Below are positions 34,856 to 48,700 of a stretch of 64,000 nt of DNA, piece after piece. The notes beneath the pieces were generated by a model. It was not told the origin of the DNA. It did not search any database and worked only from the letters and a program-made list of their open reading frames with translations. The DNA is from Symbiodinium natans (lineage: Eukaryota; Sar; Dinophyceae; Suessiales; Symbiodiniaceae), in NCBI GenBank assembly GCA_905221605.1, contig CAJNDS010000757.1, positions 472,887-536,886 on the forward strand, written 5' to 3'. The number at the start of each line of letters is the position of its first letter. Within the stretch, counting starts at the first letter, position 1. Both the position numbers and the translations under genes were made by a program.

Positions 34856-37800
34856 CCCTCCAAATCCTCCAAACCCTCAGAACCCTGAAAACGGCTTGCT
34901 GATAGGCCTACGGGTGGACACTAAAACAGAAACCCTCACCCCTAAATTTCCTAGACAAACACCCTCTTAACCCCAAACCCTGTAAAGGGCCCTGCTGATG
35001 GACACTGACCCCCCTAAAAACCCTCAACCCCCAAACCCTAAACACAACCCTGTAAAACGGCCTACTGATGGACCCGAACCCCCCCCCCCCCCCTCGAAAC
35101 CCCTCCTTTACAAGTCATGGACATGAACCCCTCCCCCCCCCCCCCCCCCCCCCAAACCCCACAACCCTCCAAAACCCTCAACACCCTTCAAAAAGGCCCT
35201 CAACCCTAAACCCTAAACCCTAAACCCTATATGGCCCTCACAACCCTCCACAACCCTCGAAAGAAAGGCCTGCTGATGGACATGGGCCGCCTGAAGATGA
35301 CCGCTGGCGACCTGGACGAGGCGATGGAGCCCGGGCCCCCGGAGTGCGCGGTTGAGGCAGCTAAAGGGGGTTTAGGGTTTAGGGTTGAGGGTTGCAGGGA
35401 GTTAGGGTTTAGGGTGTATTGGTTTATAGGGTTACAGGGTTAGGGTTTAGGAGTTACGATTATAGTTTTTGTAGGGTTCGGGTTTAGGGCAAAGCGTTGC
35501 GGGGTTGTAGGGTAAAAGGGTTGTAGGATTTCGTTTTTTTTTTTTTTTTTTTTTTATGGCAAGGGTTTAGGGTGGGTGCATCGGGTCCCTGATCTCGAGT
35601 CTATATGTTGGGTGTCCTTTTGGGGATACGAGTAGTGTGAAAAGCTAGGTCTCTTCCAAGGCGCTACAACACGCACCCCACCCCCCCCCCCACGCTGCAG
35701 ACATGGGGGTTTACGAAAATAGGGGACCCTTAATATAGACCCCCAAGTAGTAGGATTCCTTTGTAATGTCCAAATGAGGTACCACTAAATTCGGCAACCC
35801 CCCATATCCTTTTGCATCCCGGCCAACCAGGGTGCTGTACCCTTTTGTCCTTATTTCGTAAACCCCTGCCCCAAACCCAAAAACTCCAAAACCCTAAAAC
35901 CCTAAAACCTACATTTAAGCCCGAAAACCCTAAACCCCTAAGACCCTAAACCCAAAAACCGTAAAACCCTAACCCCTAACCCTAAACCCTATAAGCCCTG
36001 CACGCCCAAGGCTGTATACCGCATCGCACAGTGCTTTTCAACTGGCTGGGGCGGAGCAGACGCGGAACTTTGCAGACCTCCTGCACTGCCTGGGCCACCT
36101 GCCTGTCTCAGGGTTTAGGGTTTAGGGTTTAGATTTTAGGGTTTAGGGTAAGCCCCTAAAGCCTATACCCTCACGCCCTAAACCTGAAACCCTCAACCCG
36201 ACCCCCGGAACGACCAGGTCGATAGGTCTCCGATAGGTGTCTCGGTCCTTCTGCCCTCAGGACTCCAGACGTGCTTTAGGGTTTGACGACTGCCATGGCT
36301 GTAGGGTTTAAGTTCCCTAAGCCCTAAACCCTTAAACCCTTAAACCCTCAAACCCTTAAACCCGAAACCGTTAGGCTCCTGCATGGGGAGCAAGGTGACT
36401 GCCTGGATGAGCAGGGCAAGCATGACGAAGCTCTCAGGACATGGAGGGCTGTTTGGTGTTTGGGGTTTAGGGTTTAAGTTTTATTCTTTACCGTTTAGGG
36501 TTGAGGGTATAGTCCTCCCGCCCCCTCGGTAGCTTCCCATTCGATCAGACAAGATCAACAAAAACTCTAAAGCCTGAAAGACCCTCTGCACCCTGAACCC
36601 GGACGCTTCATCTCAGTCACGCACATAACAGCCTTCACCTTCTAACATTGCCCTCATGTATGTCTTGATAACCCGAACGCAGGCTTTTTGAATTTGTTCA
36701 ACGGTAGCAGAACCTTTCGATCAGACAGCGATTTCGGGGCAGCTGGAGGTGTTAGGGTTTAGGGTTTAGGGTTTAGGGTTTAGGGTTTAGGGTTTAGGGT
36801 TTAGGGGTTAAACAGTCCTTGCTCCTGGTCAAAAGGGTCCAACTGAAGGCTGGAGGTTGCTGTAAATGAGTCCATGTCTTAGTACCCAGGAATACCCCTA
36901 TTTGCTCCTTTTCTGTTTTCCTTGGAAGAATTGCGAACGCTAAAAAGAGTACCTCGTATTGCAACTGTCCTTATCAGTTCATTTGCAGGTGCACAACGGA
37001 ACCTCACGTTCTAGGCATCTTTCATAATCAGGTCCACTCTCAATCAAGGGTCCCCAATGCGAGAACTTTTGCGTTCGAATGCGCTACAGACAAGCACAAA
37101 GGGACCCTGTGATGCTGCAGCGGGTTTAGAGGTTAGGGTTTTTAATCCCTTAACCCATAACCCTTTCCCCCCCCCCCCCCCCCACCCCCGGAAACAAAAA
37201 CAACGTGGCTTGGCTGTTGAGGACTTCTGGCTTTCGGTTTGGGTTTTAGGGTCACTGGCAATGGGGGAAGCGTCGTTCCCAGTTGTTCGGGGTTTCCTGG
37301 GACATGCCTAAACCCCAAGCCCTAACACCCAAAGCTTCTCAACCCCGTAGCCCAAAATGTCCCAGGACCTTCAAGCAAGCGCAGCACGTTTTCGAGCTTT
37401 GCGGGCTCAGCCACACCACCAACTACGCCGAACCTGGGCGTCCAGATTTCAGGGTCCGTAGTCCCAGGTACCCTAAGCCCTAAACCCCTAAAACCCAAAA
37501 CCCAAAAACCCAAAAACCCTACACTAAACCCCCTCAAGGACAGCAACCCCTAGCTCCACGAAGCCTGTCCCTTTCCTCGGGAGTGCCAGGTTCCTTGTAA
37601 AACTACCCGGTTTAGGGTTTAGGGTTTAGGGTTTAGGGTTTAGGGTTTAGGGTTTAGGGTTTAGGGTTTAGGGAGGGTTCCGCCCCCCTTGCGGGAAATG
37701 GCTACAGTATTAGGGGGGGGGGGGGGTGCGAGTATTCAGGCGAGGTAAGCCCTAAACCCTAAATCCTAAACCCTCAGTCCGTTGCCCCGATGGACGCCTT

Positions 37801-39754
37801 CTTCAGGAGTTGCTTGCCAACATGGCGGACTGCATGAAGAAGAAAGGCACCGGCAAACCAGTCAAAGCCATACACTAACCTTGAAACACTAAACACTAAA
37901 CCCTAAACCCTAAACCCTAAAGCCTAAACCACGCCCACCGTGGGAGTTTCGAGTCTTTTGGATTCACATGGCGGAAAGAGAGCCTAAACCCCAAGCCCTA
38001 AAGCCTGAGTAGTGTCCGCCATGGCCTTTTTGCACAGGAGTTTTCGGGGCTAGGGTTTAGGGTTTAGGGTTTAGGGTTTAGGGTTTAGGGTTTAGGGTTT
38101 AGGGTTTAGGGTTTAGGGTGTAGGGTTCCGGGTATGGCATACGTTGCGTGGCTTCACTTCCCCTTCAGCCACTTTCCGGCCCTCAACCCTCCTAGCGAAT
38201 GGGTTCTTTGTGGCTTCGGGGTTTCGGGGGTTTATTTAGGGGATTCGGGTTTAGGAGTTTAGGCTTCTGTGTCCAGGGCTTTAGGATTAGGATTTTGCAA
38301 AACCCTCCCTCTCTTTTTTTTTGCTCTCCCTCTCTCTCTCTCTCTCGCTCTGTCTCTCTCTCTCTCTCTGTCTCCGTCTCGGTCTCCGTCCATCTTCCTC
38401 CCTGCCTCGAAACCACTGAGCCCCACGACCCTAAACCCCAAAGCCTAAACCCTAAGCCCAAAGCCCAAAGCCCTTAGCCGCCCTAACCTCAGCCCTCCAC
38501 CCCCCAAAGCTGCACGCCCTGTCGGCTACAGATGCAGGCCTGGTAAAGGACTCCGCGCAGGTTCTGAACAAGGCCAGACGTTTAGGAGATTAATGGCTTT
38601 AGGGACTGGAGGGAGATTCAGGGACTTTGGGGAGCTCAGGGCATTTTTAGGGGGGTTTAGGGTTCAGGGGCTCTAAGGCTTTCGGGGGTTAGTTTTAGGT
38701 GGTTTAGGGAGTTGAAGGATGTAAGGGTTTCGGGGTGTAGGTTGGGATGCTGGTGCAGGGTTCAGAGTCGAGGGTGTCGGGATCTTTTGGTTCTGGAAGT
38801 TGAAAAATCCCTAAACGGCCCTAAACCCTAAACCCTAAATTCTAATGTTTGGAGTTCCTGGTTTAGGGGCGTGGCTTAGTTTTTTTGTGCAAGGCTCCAA
38901 GAAGTCCGAAACAGGCATTATTGAAAGCCAGCCGACCTTCAAACGTGCGGCTCACAGTATGTGGTGTCTGCGACTTGTCCGGCGTGTTCCGCACTTTCAC
39001 GAGTGTAGGCAAGAAATCCCCGACGGACCATTAGTGCCCCACTGCGCAAGGTAGCAGCTCATCGTTTCAAGGATTGAGCGATGGGTGGAGAGGAGATGGG
39101 TGACGTGATTGTTCAAGCTTGAGGCTGAGGTTTGGCGTGACCTATCAGAAGAGTTCTGACTTAGACGTAACCCAAAGCCAAAAAAATCCCAAGCCCAAAA
39201 CCGAACGTCCGATGCTAAACCCAAAGACCCTGCTAGGATGCTCCGTAGTGCCCTTATTCCCCTTTTTGGAGTGTTTGGGCTCCCATTATAAACCCTTTGA
39301 GCAAAAAGGGCACCCTCTCGAATCCTGGGATACTGCGCAACCCAGCCTTTGAAGTACCCCATGGAACCCTAAACCCCAAACCCAAAACCCCAAACCCCAA
39401 ACCCCAAACCCTAAACCCCAAACCCCAAACCCCAAACCCTAAACCCTAAACCCCCAGCTTGCACCAGGCGTCGACCATCTTCGTGGCCGCCGACGCATCG
39501 CCAGATGCGGCCCGGGTTTGCATCGATGGGGTTGCAGATCGCTGCGGCCCACATAATATTTCCTAGGGTCTACGTCATTTGTTTATGTTCTTTGTTAATT
39601 TATTTTTCATTTACGTATATTTTTCTTTTTTTTTTATCATTTTTCTGATTGTATTGTCCAAGAATATCTGTTCCGATATGTTTTTGGTATGTTTGTGGAT
39701 ATATTTCTGTTTGGGGCCGGAAGCCCTGAGCCCAATCGAAGCCTTCAGTACCTC

Positions 39755-40030
39755 AAACCCTAACCCCTAAATCCTTAACCCCAACCCCTAAACCCTAAGC
39801 CCCAAACCCTAAACCCCAAACTCCTAAACCCCAAACCCTAAACCCCAAACCCCAAACCCTAAACCCTCAACCCAAACCCTAAACCCCAAACCCCAAACCC
39901 CAAACCCCAAACCCTAAACCCTAAACCCCAAACCCCAAACCCCAAACCTAAACTCTAAACCCCGAACCCTAAACCCCAAACCTAAACCCTAAACCCTAAA
40001 CCCCAAACCGGCCCAAACCCCAAACCAGGT
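39755..40030 (-). repeat. Variant telomere-like tract, CCCCAAA/CCCTAAA mixed
   Basis: Alternating CCCTAAA and CCCCAAA units, about 38 in all. CCCCAAA is a one-base variant that clusters here and at 39360-39455 and 40115-40232, but is rare elsewhere in the window. Confidence 0.85.
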
Positions 40031-42809
40031 CCTGGAGCACATGTCCCCATTGGAGCGGCGGCGACACCGCACCTCAGCTCAGGGAGGATGCATATAGGGT
40101 TTAGGGCTAGGATTAAGTCCTAAACCCTAAACCCAAACCCCAAACCCTAAACCCCAAACCCCAAACCCCAAACCCCAAACCCTAAACCCTAAACCCCAAA
40201 CCCTAAACCCTAAACCCTAAACCCTAAACCGACGTAGGGGTTTATTGTTTAGGGTTGACGGTTGTTTGGGGTGCCCTAAACCCATCACAACCCATCCTGG
40301 AAGCCTTGCTCCGGTATTGGGGTTTCTAGGGTTCAGGGTTTAGGGTTTAGGGTTTAGGGTTTAGGGTTTAGGGTTTAGGGTTTAGGGTTTAGAGTTTTGT
40401 TGTTGAGGGTTGTAGGGTTCTAGTCGGGTTGTGGGTTTAGGGTTTGTAGGGTTAGGTGACTCCTCTGAGGCATTGCCTGGCTCGTTTTGTGTGGGGAGGA
40501 TGCCGAGGGGCCCTAAACCCTAAACCCTAAACCCTAAACCCTAAACCCTAAACCCTAAACCCCGCTTGCCGAGGTGTGGACAAAAGCCGCAGCCCATCCA
40601 AAAAGCTCACGGCCCCGATGAGTCCTGGCTCAAGTGAGCCCTTGGGGCGTGAAGCTTCGGAGGCTTAGGTTTTTGTAGAGTTTCTAGGGATTTCTAGGGT
40701 TTCCAGAGTTTCCAGAATTTCTAGGGTTTCTGGGGTTTCTAGGGGTTAGGGTTTAGGGCCCTGGGGTTTCGAGTTTAGGGCTTTGGGCAAGCAGGGGAGC
40801 CATGCAAATGATCTTTGCCAAAAGCTGTATCTTCTTTGATTCGGGCCGGAAAGTGAGGTGGGAGCTTGCCCTAACCCTAAACCCTAAACCCTTAAACATG
40901 TGGATTTAGGGGGTTAGACTTTAAAGAGCTTTTGGGGCTTAGAGTTTTGGGGTGTGGCAGTTGAGGATCTTGCCAAGGTGGCTTTGATATCCAGACCATT
41001 CATGTGCATGAGGCGCTCAACAAGTGAGGTTTCAGGGTTCAGGCTTCGGGGGCTATTAGCTCGGTTTAAGAACCTCCCCCCCCCCCCCCCCCAAAAAAAA
41101 AAAAAAGAAAACACAAACAGAGGTTACAATCCTTACATTGCCCTTACTCTTATTTTTGGGGGGGCAAGCAGTAGCAAGGGTTGAGGGGTTGATTGTTGAG
41201 GTGCGCGGTCTTGGAATGACTTTTCGGGTTCACGACAGCAGGGTTTAGGGATTGGGGGGTGGGATGTTCCCCCTTATAGCAATAGTCCTCAATGCAGATT
41301 ATAAGAGGGGGGTGGATACTAGAATCCCTATTAAGGACTGTTAGTAGGAGCTACCCAAGGTTTGGGGTGCAGATTGTAGGGGTTTGGGGGTAGATATGGG
41401 CCTTCATCTTACCCTTTAAGGATCTAGGGTTTGAAAGGCTTAGTGTCATGTGACTTCAGCTTTCTGAGCTCTATGAGACCGCCGGGGCACGGAATCCCAG
41501 CTGGAGGGTCGGGCACGCAGTGCCCGTTTGCACATGTGGATGTACGCCGAAAGTCCCCTAATATGATTATACCTCATGTAAGTACGTATTTACCCAGGGA
41601 CCTCCAAGTCGTGTCTACTCTTGCCGATGCATTGCCACAATCGTAGACTACTGTTTGCTGAAGAGCCCCCAAACATGAACATGTTAATCTAGGGATTATT
41701 GGTCTTAAGCATATAGTAGCAGAGTGAAACTTTTTGAGAACCCCGTTCCTGAACTTGTCCCAGGCGCTGTGATTTTGCAGAGCTGCAGAGCCCTTTCTGG
41801 GATTCCTTTCTGGGATTCTCTCTTAGCCCTAACATGTAAAAACCCTAAAACCCTTAAACCCTAAACCCCAAAGCCTAAACCCGAAATCCTTAAGCCTACC
41901 AACAAAAAAAAAACGTAGGTTTTTCAACCAGAAAGTGCAGACCCCACACGAGGCCTTCCAGAGGAGGGTGCGGACTGGGTTAGATCGGGCCCGAGGTTCA
42001 GGCTCTAAGGAGTTTAGGGTCTAGGGGTTTAGGGGTTTAGGGGTTTAGGGTTTTAGGGGGTTTGGGGGTTTGGGGGTTTAGGGGTTTGGAGGTTTAGGGG
42101 TTTAGGGGTTTAGGGCTTTAGGGGTTTAGGGGTTAGGGGTTAGGGGGTCCCTGAACTTTTAACCTTTTTGTGCTTAGGGTTGTAGAGCTTCGGAGTGGAG
42201 CAGGAAGTTAAAGGTGTCCGGCTTACCTCCAGCAGGGCTTCGTGCACTTCCGGACGTTCGCTTGCAACAATAACGACGCACGATCTTTTGAAGCCCAGGC
42301 CCGAGTGCGCTAGTGGAGCACACGCTGCCGTACCCTGGATCTTGTAGAAGTTGACATAGCAAGGGCCGTCAATTCTAATTTTGAACCGAAGTCTTGAAGC
42401 GACGCGCCGTTGCTTTTAGGGGGCCTCCGGTGTTGTTTTCAAGTCCGGCCCGAAATTCGCGACAGCACCCGGCAGCCTCAAGGTGTCTGCGGGGCGTGGG
42501 CCTCCAATTCTCCAGGAGCCCTCGCACTCCGAAAAGCCAACTCCTCCAGCCTCGCATCCTGCGGGCTTCGTGGTCCGGGTTTTAGGGTTTAGGGTTTAGG
42601 GTTTAGGGTTTAGGGGTCCACACATGGACACCTTGTAAGGTTTACTGTTCAGAAAAGGGTAGAGAGCCAGTGGGGCAGCTTAAGGGCCGTGAGAGCTTGA
42701 TGGCTCAGTTCTTGACTGGTATGTGTACATGTAGACACATGTAGTTACAGAAAGGGCCGCGGATGCCTGATGTTTACACATAGTGGATTTCAAGGTTGTT
42801 TGGATGTGT

Positions 42810-42916
42810 ATATATTCATATATATGTATATATATATACACATATACCTATATATATATATATACATACATACATACATATGTATATATGTGTATAGTCA
42901 TAGCACTAATCTGTCT

Positions 42917-42950
<34 letters not shown>

Positions 42951-42985
42951 GTAGTTTGTACATATATATATGTATACATATTTCT
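42810..42985. repeat. Compound AT/AC microsatellite
   Basis: Runs of TATA, ATAC and (AC)n between about 42810 and 42985. Open frames here encode only Tyr/Ile/His repeats and are not genes. Confidence 0.9.
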
Positions 42986-45554
42986 TTACTTGCTTATTTG
43001 TTTGTTTCTTTATGCCGGGTTTGGAGTCAAGGGCTTCGCGTTTAGCCCAGCGATCCGCCCAGGAAAACGGCGCCGGCCTTCCACATGGCAGAGACCAAAG
43101 TGGAAGCATGACTGCCCGTGAAGCGCTAGGGTGTAGGATTTAGGGTTTAGGGTTGGGATGTTCCCCCTTGTAGTAGCCAATAAGGGGTGCTATAATCCCT
43201 ATTCAGGACTGTTAGTGTAAGGGGGAGACCCCAAATAGTAGGATTCCCTTGGAATCGGACCAAACCGAAACCGATTGGCAAGTCTATGCAGTTGAGGTCT
43301 TCGTTGATCTTTGCCAGGGGCCGGCCCTGGTTGCATGCCAGTGAAGTCAGGGAGCCGCAAACCCGAAACCCTAAAAGCCCTACAACCCTACAGCCCTAGA
43401 CCCTATAAAACCCTAAAAACCCTAAAGCCCTAAACGCCCTAACCCTAAACCCTAAAACCCCTACAGCCCGAAACTCTAAGACCCTAAAACCCCTGAGCCG
43501 GCGCAACTCTGTTGGCCTCCCGGAATTCATCTCGCTTTGCCCGAGGGCAGCGCCAGCCACTTGTACAGAGTCACGTGGCTTTTTCAAGTTCCCGGGGTAA
43601 GGGGTTTAGGGTTTAGGGTTTAGGGATTTAGGGTGAAGTGTCTAGGGTTTGGTGGATTTTGGGGGTCCTACTATTTGGGGTCCATTTTAGAGGTCCCTAT
43701 TTTCGTCAAGCTCTCGGGGAAGGGGTTCTGTGAGGGTTTAGGGTATTGGGTTTAAGGGCTCTAGGTTTTAGAGTTTAGGGTTTAGGGGTTTTAGGGCATT
43801 GAGGGTTTAGGGTTAGAGTTTTAAGGGTTTTTAGGGCCTTTTAGGGCTTTCCAGGATTCCAGGGCCCAGGGTTTGGCGTTGAGGTCTCGGACCTTGCAAC
43901 ACCTAAGCCGCGCTCCCCCGAATCCTGGGAACAAGGCTGACCTTAGGCGGGTGTCCTCCTAGAGTGAGCACCAAGCTGCACTGGTGCACAATCCACGGCC
44001 ACATGCCCTATGACAGACAAGTGTGCCAAAGCTACCACATCCTAAACAAAAACCCTACACCCTAAACCCCTAAACCCCTAAACCCTCAAACCCTCAAACC
44101 CTAAGACCAAACAGCAAACAGCAAAACAAAACACAAAAACCGGCTGTGAGCACCGAGGCATGTGCTGCTCTCGTGAAGCGAGTGCTTGATGCCAGCGGCA
44201 TTTCATGCTCACGGTCGTGTGCCAGTGCCAGCCGAGCGGAAGGCGTCATCCGCATTGCTGGTGTGGTCTTTGCAGGTTCTAGGGTAAGACCCAACAGGCA
44301 GCGTGCCTAGAACAGTCCTGATATCAGGTCACCAGGCTTGGGGCGTGTGGATTTTGGGGCTCAACGACGAACGTCGAGCCTGATCCAAAGCCCCGGGTTC
44401 TGACAGAAGGGTGTCGGTTTCGGAGCCCGAGCCCCACTGGCCTCGCTTAGCTCACTGTTGATGAGGCATTCTGAGGTTGAGGGTTTAGAGGGTCGGTGGC
44501 AGCCTGAGGCTTGCATGTAGTCTTTGAAACAGTGACCCGGCGATGGCTTATAAGATGTGTTTTTGTTGGCTGTAAGTCCCTTAACGATAGGTCGTCGAGA
44601 AAAGGGCCCCAGCCCTTACTCCCTACAAATCCGCCCAAACTCAAAACCGACATCCCACATAGCACTTTCTGGCTGAAGCAAAAGAGTTCAGTGAGAACTC
44701 CTTCGCGCAGATCGCCATGTGTTAACAAGGATTTGTCGTTTGTTCGCGTTCAAGGCTTGCAACGGTTTACCCTCAGGACTGGAAGCAGCCGTCGTTTAGG
44801 GTTTAGGGTTAAGGGGACAACTGAAACCCAACTTCCTCAGGGTTGCAAAGAACTAGAGGTCTTGAAGTAGGAGTATGATAAGCGATAAGAAACCGATTTA
44901 CACATCGGACACCTCGGGTTGCAGCATTAGCTAATACGGTGGAAAGGGCTGTTGCAGTTTCCCTAAACCCTAAACCCTAAACCCTAAACCCTAAACCCTT
45001 TTGGAACCTTTTGGGGGCATGAGCGCTCACGCAAAGGGAGGTGGGCGAGTTGCGTTGTAGGTTTTGTTTGCATGCTAGGGGCCAGGCGTCTCAGTCTTAA
45101 GCATCAATGCCCCGATCGTCCCGAGCAGCCCTTTCTTAGTAGTAGAGTAGGTAACCTTTAACCTTTTTGGGTTCGTATATTCCCCTTATAATCCCAAAGG
45201 TTAACCCTTTAAAACCCCTAGGTACCGGACAACTAAGCTTTGAATTCGAAGTATCAACCTTGGAAATTTGACTGAGCCACCTGATGATTGTTTGCTCTCC
45301 GTCTCTCTTCTTTTTTTTTTTCTCTCTCTCTCTCTCTCATATTCTCTTTGCCTCGCGTTCGTCTCATGACCTCTTCTTTAGGGTTTAGGGTTTCAGGGTT
45401 CAGGGTTTAGGGCCCATGGTTCAGGGTTTACGGTTCAGGGTTCAGGGTTTAGCTCTGTGTACGTCCACTCAGGCTCTCACGGACATGGCAAGCTTCACCT
45501 GGGCGTGTCTGGCGATGATGCCCTTCGGTGGGCCCGGGGATTGGTTCCTTTCAG

Positions 45555-45730
45555 GCATCATGGGGTTTAGGGTTTAGGGTTTTGGGGTTTAGGGTTTAGG
45601 GTTAGGGTTTAGGGTTTAGGGGTTTAGGGGTTTAGGGTTTAGGGTTTAGGGTTTAGGGTTTAGGGGTTTAGGGGTTTGGGGGTTTAGGGGTTTAGGGGTT
45701 TAGGGGTTTAGGGTTTAGGGTTTAGGGTTC
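45555..45730 (+). repeat. Interstitial telomeric array, TTTAGGG/TTTAGGGG
   Basis: About 24 units mixing the 7-nt and 8-nt forms. Followed by an AT-rich patch (45755-45845). Confidence 0.9.
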
Positions 45731-48700
45731 TCTTGTGACAGCAAAGCAAAATAGCGGAGTCATATCTTAATACGAGAATATGGTAATATAGCAATGTTAT
45801 AATATATAGTACTGGAATATTTGTAGCCATATGACAATCTGACCACTTCAGCAAGCAACAATTGCGGGGGCAGGATCACCAGGGGGCGTGTTCTAAGTCA
45901 AGGTCCTTGTTGGAGCGATCCTGCTCCGCAGGCCTTTAGCCTGGGCAGGCCCTTGGGACATCCCTAAACCCTAAACCTAAACCCGGGTTTAAGGGGATCA
46001 TTTTTCAAGAAAGAGCTACTCGCCGAAGAGCCTTTGTGGGGAGTAGGGTTTAGGGTTTGACCCTAAACCCTAAACCCTTAGCCCTAAACCCTAAACCCTA
46101 AACCCTAAAACCGTTTAGTTCCTCAACAGTAGCCGGCAAACCTACGCTGCCACATTGGGAGAACTTGGTCAACGCCACATGCCCAAAACCGTAATCTCCA
46201 TCGTGAATCTGTTCTTGTGACCCAAAACCCTATGCCCTAACACTCGAACTGTAAGCTTTTAGGTATCTCCTATGGACAGCAGTATAAAAGTTAAATCACC
46301 CTAAACCCTAAAGCCTAAACCCTAAGCCCTAAACCCTAAACAATAAACAACAAACCCTAAACCCGAAACCCTAAACCCTAAACCCTAAACCCTAAACTCT
46401 AGCCCTGAACCCTACCCCCTGAACCACAAATCCATGTGCTGGAGGTACTTTGGGGCAGAGACTCTGCCTCTCGAACCGGAGAAGCTGGAAGCTGAAGGCA
46501 GGCTGTAGGTCTAAAGCACTGTGTGGCGATGGGGCGCAGGACGTTGTTTAGGGCTTAGGGTTTAGGGCTTAGGGTTTAGTGTTTAGGGTTTACGGTTTAG
46601 GGTTAGGGCTTAGGGTTTAGGGTTCAGGCTTGCCCGGAAGGGAGGTACTATCCTCAGACAAAGGATCTTGCAGATTGTGGGGGTAATAAGACTCTGCGAT
46701 CCCCAAACCCTAAACCCAAAACCCCAAACTCTAAACCCTAGACCCTAAACCCTAAACCCTAAGGTTGCAATCATGGGCCCTTAGTATGGTCCCTTACCCT
46801 TGCTTATAGGGAACATAGGGATCCTACTATGTGTAGTGTACTTAAGGGTTATATTCTAGCCCTAAACCCTAGTCAACAGGGCCCATACTTGGAACCCTAG
46901 ACCCATACACAAGGGCCATATAGCAAGGGGTCCAAAATTTCCCTAAACCCTAAACCCTAAAACCTAAACCCCAAACCCTGAACCCTAATTACGCGACCCA
47001 TACTTAAAACCTTAGAGCTCTGGAATTCTGACCGGCATAGGGTTGAGGGTTTAGGGTTTAGGGCCAGGGTTTAGGGATTAAGTTTGAGGTTGAGGGTTTA
47101 GGTGCTGATGCAATGAAGTTTAGGGTTTAGGATTCAGGTTTTCGGGTTTAGGGTTGAAGATTTAGGGTTTCGGGTTTAGGGTTTAGTAGTGCCAGCATCG
47201 TCTTCTTTGTCGCACACAGGAGTGGACGCGGAGACGTTTGCAGCGTTTGCAAGGACCCCTGCACCAGGAACATTACGCAGTGCACCTGAAACCCTAAGCA
47301 CCCTAAAGCCCGAAACCTAAACCCTAAACCCTAAACCCTAAACCCTAAACCCTAAACGCTAAATCCTTCGCTGTGAGTCAAAAACCCCGATCCCCCAAGC
47401 CGATCGGTGGACAAGGGCGGTGTTATGAGCACTTGGGGGTGCAAGATTGAAGGCGATGTAGGCTACATCATTTTATTTTAAAATATTTGTAGGTGGGGTT
47501 AGGGTTTAGGCTCTAGTTACGGGCTCTTAGTAGTGAATGAGGGAGTTAGGTACCCTATGTCCCCCAGAAACTGCCCTTAAAGGGATTACAGGGGTACCGA
47601 AGCCCTACAACCTAAACTCTAAACCCTGAACCCTGAACCCTATCAAGGCTTCCCCTGTACGCTGAAAGGAGAGCCCAGCCCGTCGTCATCCGCGGCGGTT
47701 TCGTGGGGACGAACTTCGACGCTCGCGGCTGAGTGTAGGGTTCAAGGTTTAGGGTTACAGAGTTTGGGCTATGTCCCCCTTGGGAATTATTCTCATTTTT
47801 GTTTATATAAAGCCCAAGAGGATATTAGCAAACATTAATTTTAAGGTCCTAAGTATAGTAGGGTCTAGGGGTTCAGGCTTCAGGGTGGAGGGGTCCAGGG
47901 TTAGGTTTCAAGGTTCAGGGCTTTAGGGTTTAAGGTTCGGGTTTAAGGTGCAGGGTTCGGGGTTCCGGGATGCACGTTACCACGACTTTCGGCTGTTGGG
48001 TTTCGGCATCCCCTTCCCCCCCCCCACCCCAAACATCACGCACACACACAAACTTCGTCCTCGACCCCTGAACCAACCCTCGAACCCTGAAGCCCGAGAC
48101 CACAGTGATTGTAGGGTGGCGGGCTTGGTGATTCTTCTCTTGTTTTGGGCCTATCTTGCGGAGACCCGATGAATTGCCACTGTGGTTCCGCCCTCGCCCC
48201 CCCCCCCCCCCCCCCACCCTCCGAAGGTGATTCTATACGACCCCCACAGAACACCAAACCCTGTTCTGAACTTGCAACGTGGTCGGAGTAGGTTGGAGCC
48301 CTCAGGGCACGCTAGGATGCCCAGTCGTATCGTCATTCCCTGTTTCAGAGGTCCTAGGAAGAGCAGGTCTTTTTTCCTTAGGTTTCTGGGCAACCTAGAG
48401 AAGGCAACGCGACCAGTATTGCGGGTCCTGTTCCAAAAGCATTTGGGTGTCCGAGTATTGGTTGGCTCCTATCGGGTATAGGGAGACCCTGGGATCGAAG
48501 CTGCTTCGTGCCAAACCCGCTTCCTTCCTACTGGTTCACAAAAACCTGGACACCGAACCGGAACCCCGAGGCCTTAAACCCTCCACCCGACTTCAAGCTT
48601 CCGTGGTTCTTCAACCCTCAGCCCTAAACTCTCAACGACAAACCCTTGCTCTCAGAGGCCATGCAGAGAGTCAGTGTAGGCAGGCTATAATCGATTATGT

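Larger units (their letters stand above)
30391..39540. other. Host DNA: telomeric-repeat mosaic, no gene seen
   Basis: Same organisation. Main islands are about 31121-31185, 32248-32298, 32395-32480, 32785-32885, 34490-34665, 34735-34855, 36750-36808, 37608-37672, 38048-38122 and 39360-39455. Poly-C runs are near 35081-35093, 35133-35153 and 37166-37183, with a T20 run near 35536-35555 and a CT microsatellite near 38327-38380. Palindromic elements lie at about 32580-32680, 32978-33066, 33432-33512, 34355-34432 and 35705-35775. Open frames are short and cross repeats. Segments such as 30430-30650 and 38845-39050 are unique but match no family I know. Confidence 0.7.
39541..48000. other. Host DNA: telomere-like repeats and AT islands, no gene seen
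   Basis: 39570-39710 is an AT-rich island. CCCTAAA/CCCCAAA tracts are at about 39755-40030 and 40115-40232. TTTAGGG tracts are at about 40330-40395, 42010-42150 and 45555-45730, with further CCCTAAA tracts at about 40508-40563 and 46295-46430. A poly-C run followed by poly-A lies at about 41077-41106. An AT/AC microsatellite is at 42810-42985 and a CT tract at about 45308-45340. Palindromic elements lie at 41261-41346, 43155-43222, 45148-45225 and about 47540-47603. Unique segments such as 42180-42570 and 44100-44300 show no known domain. Confidence 0.7.
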
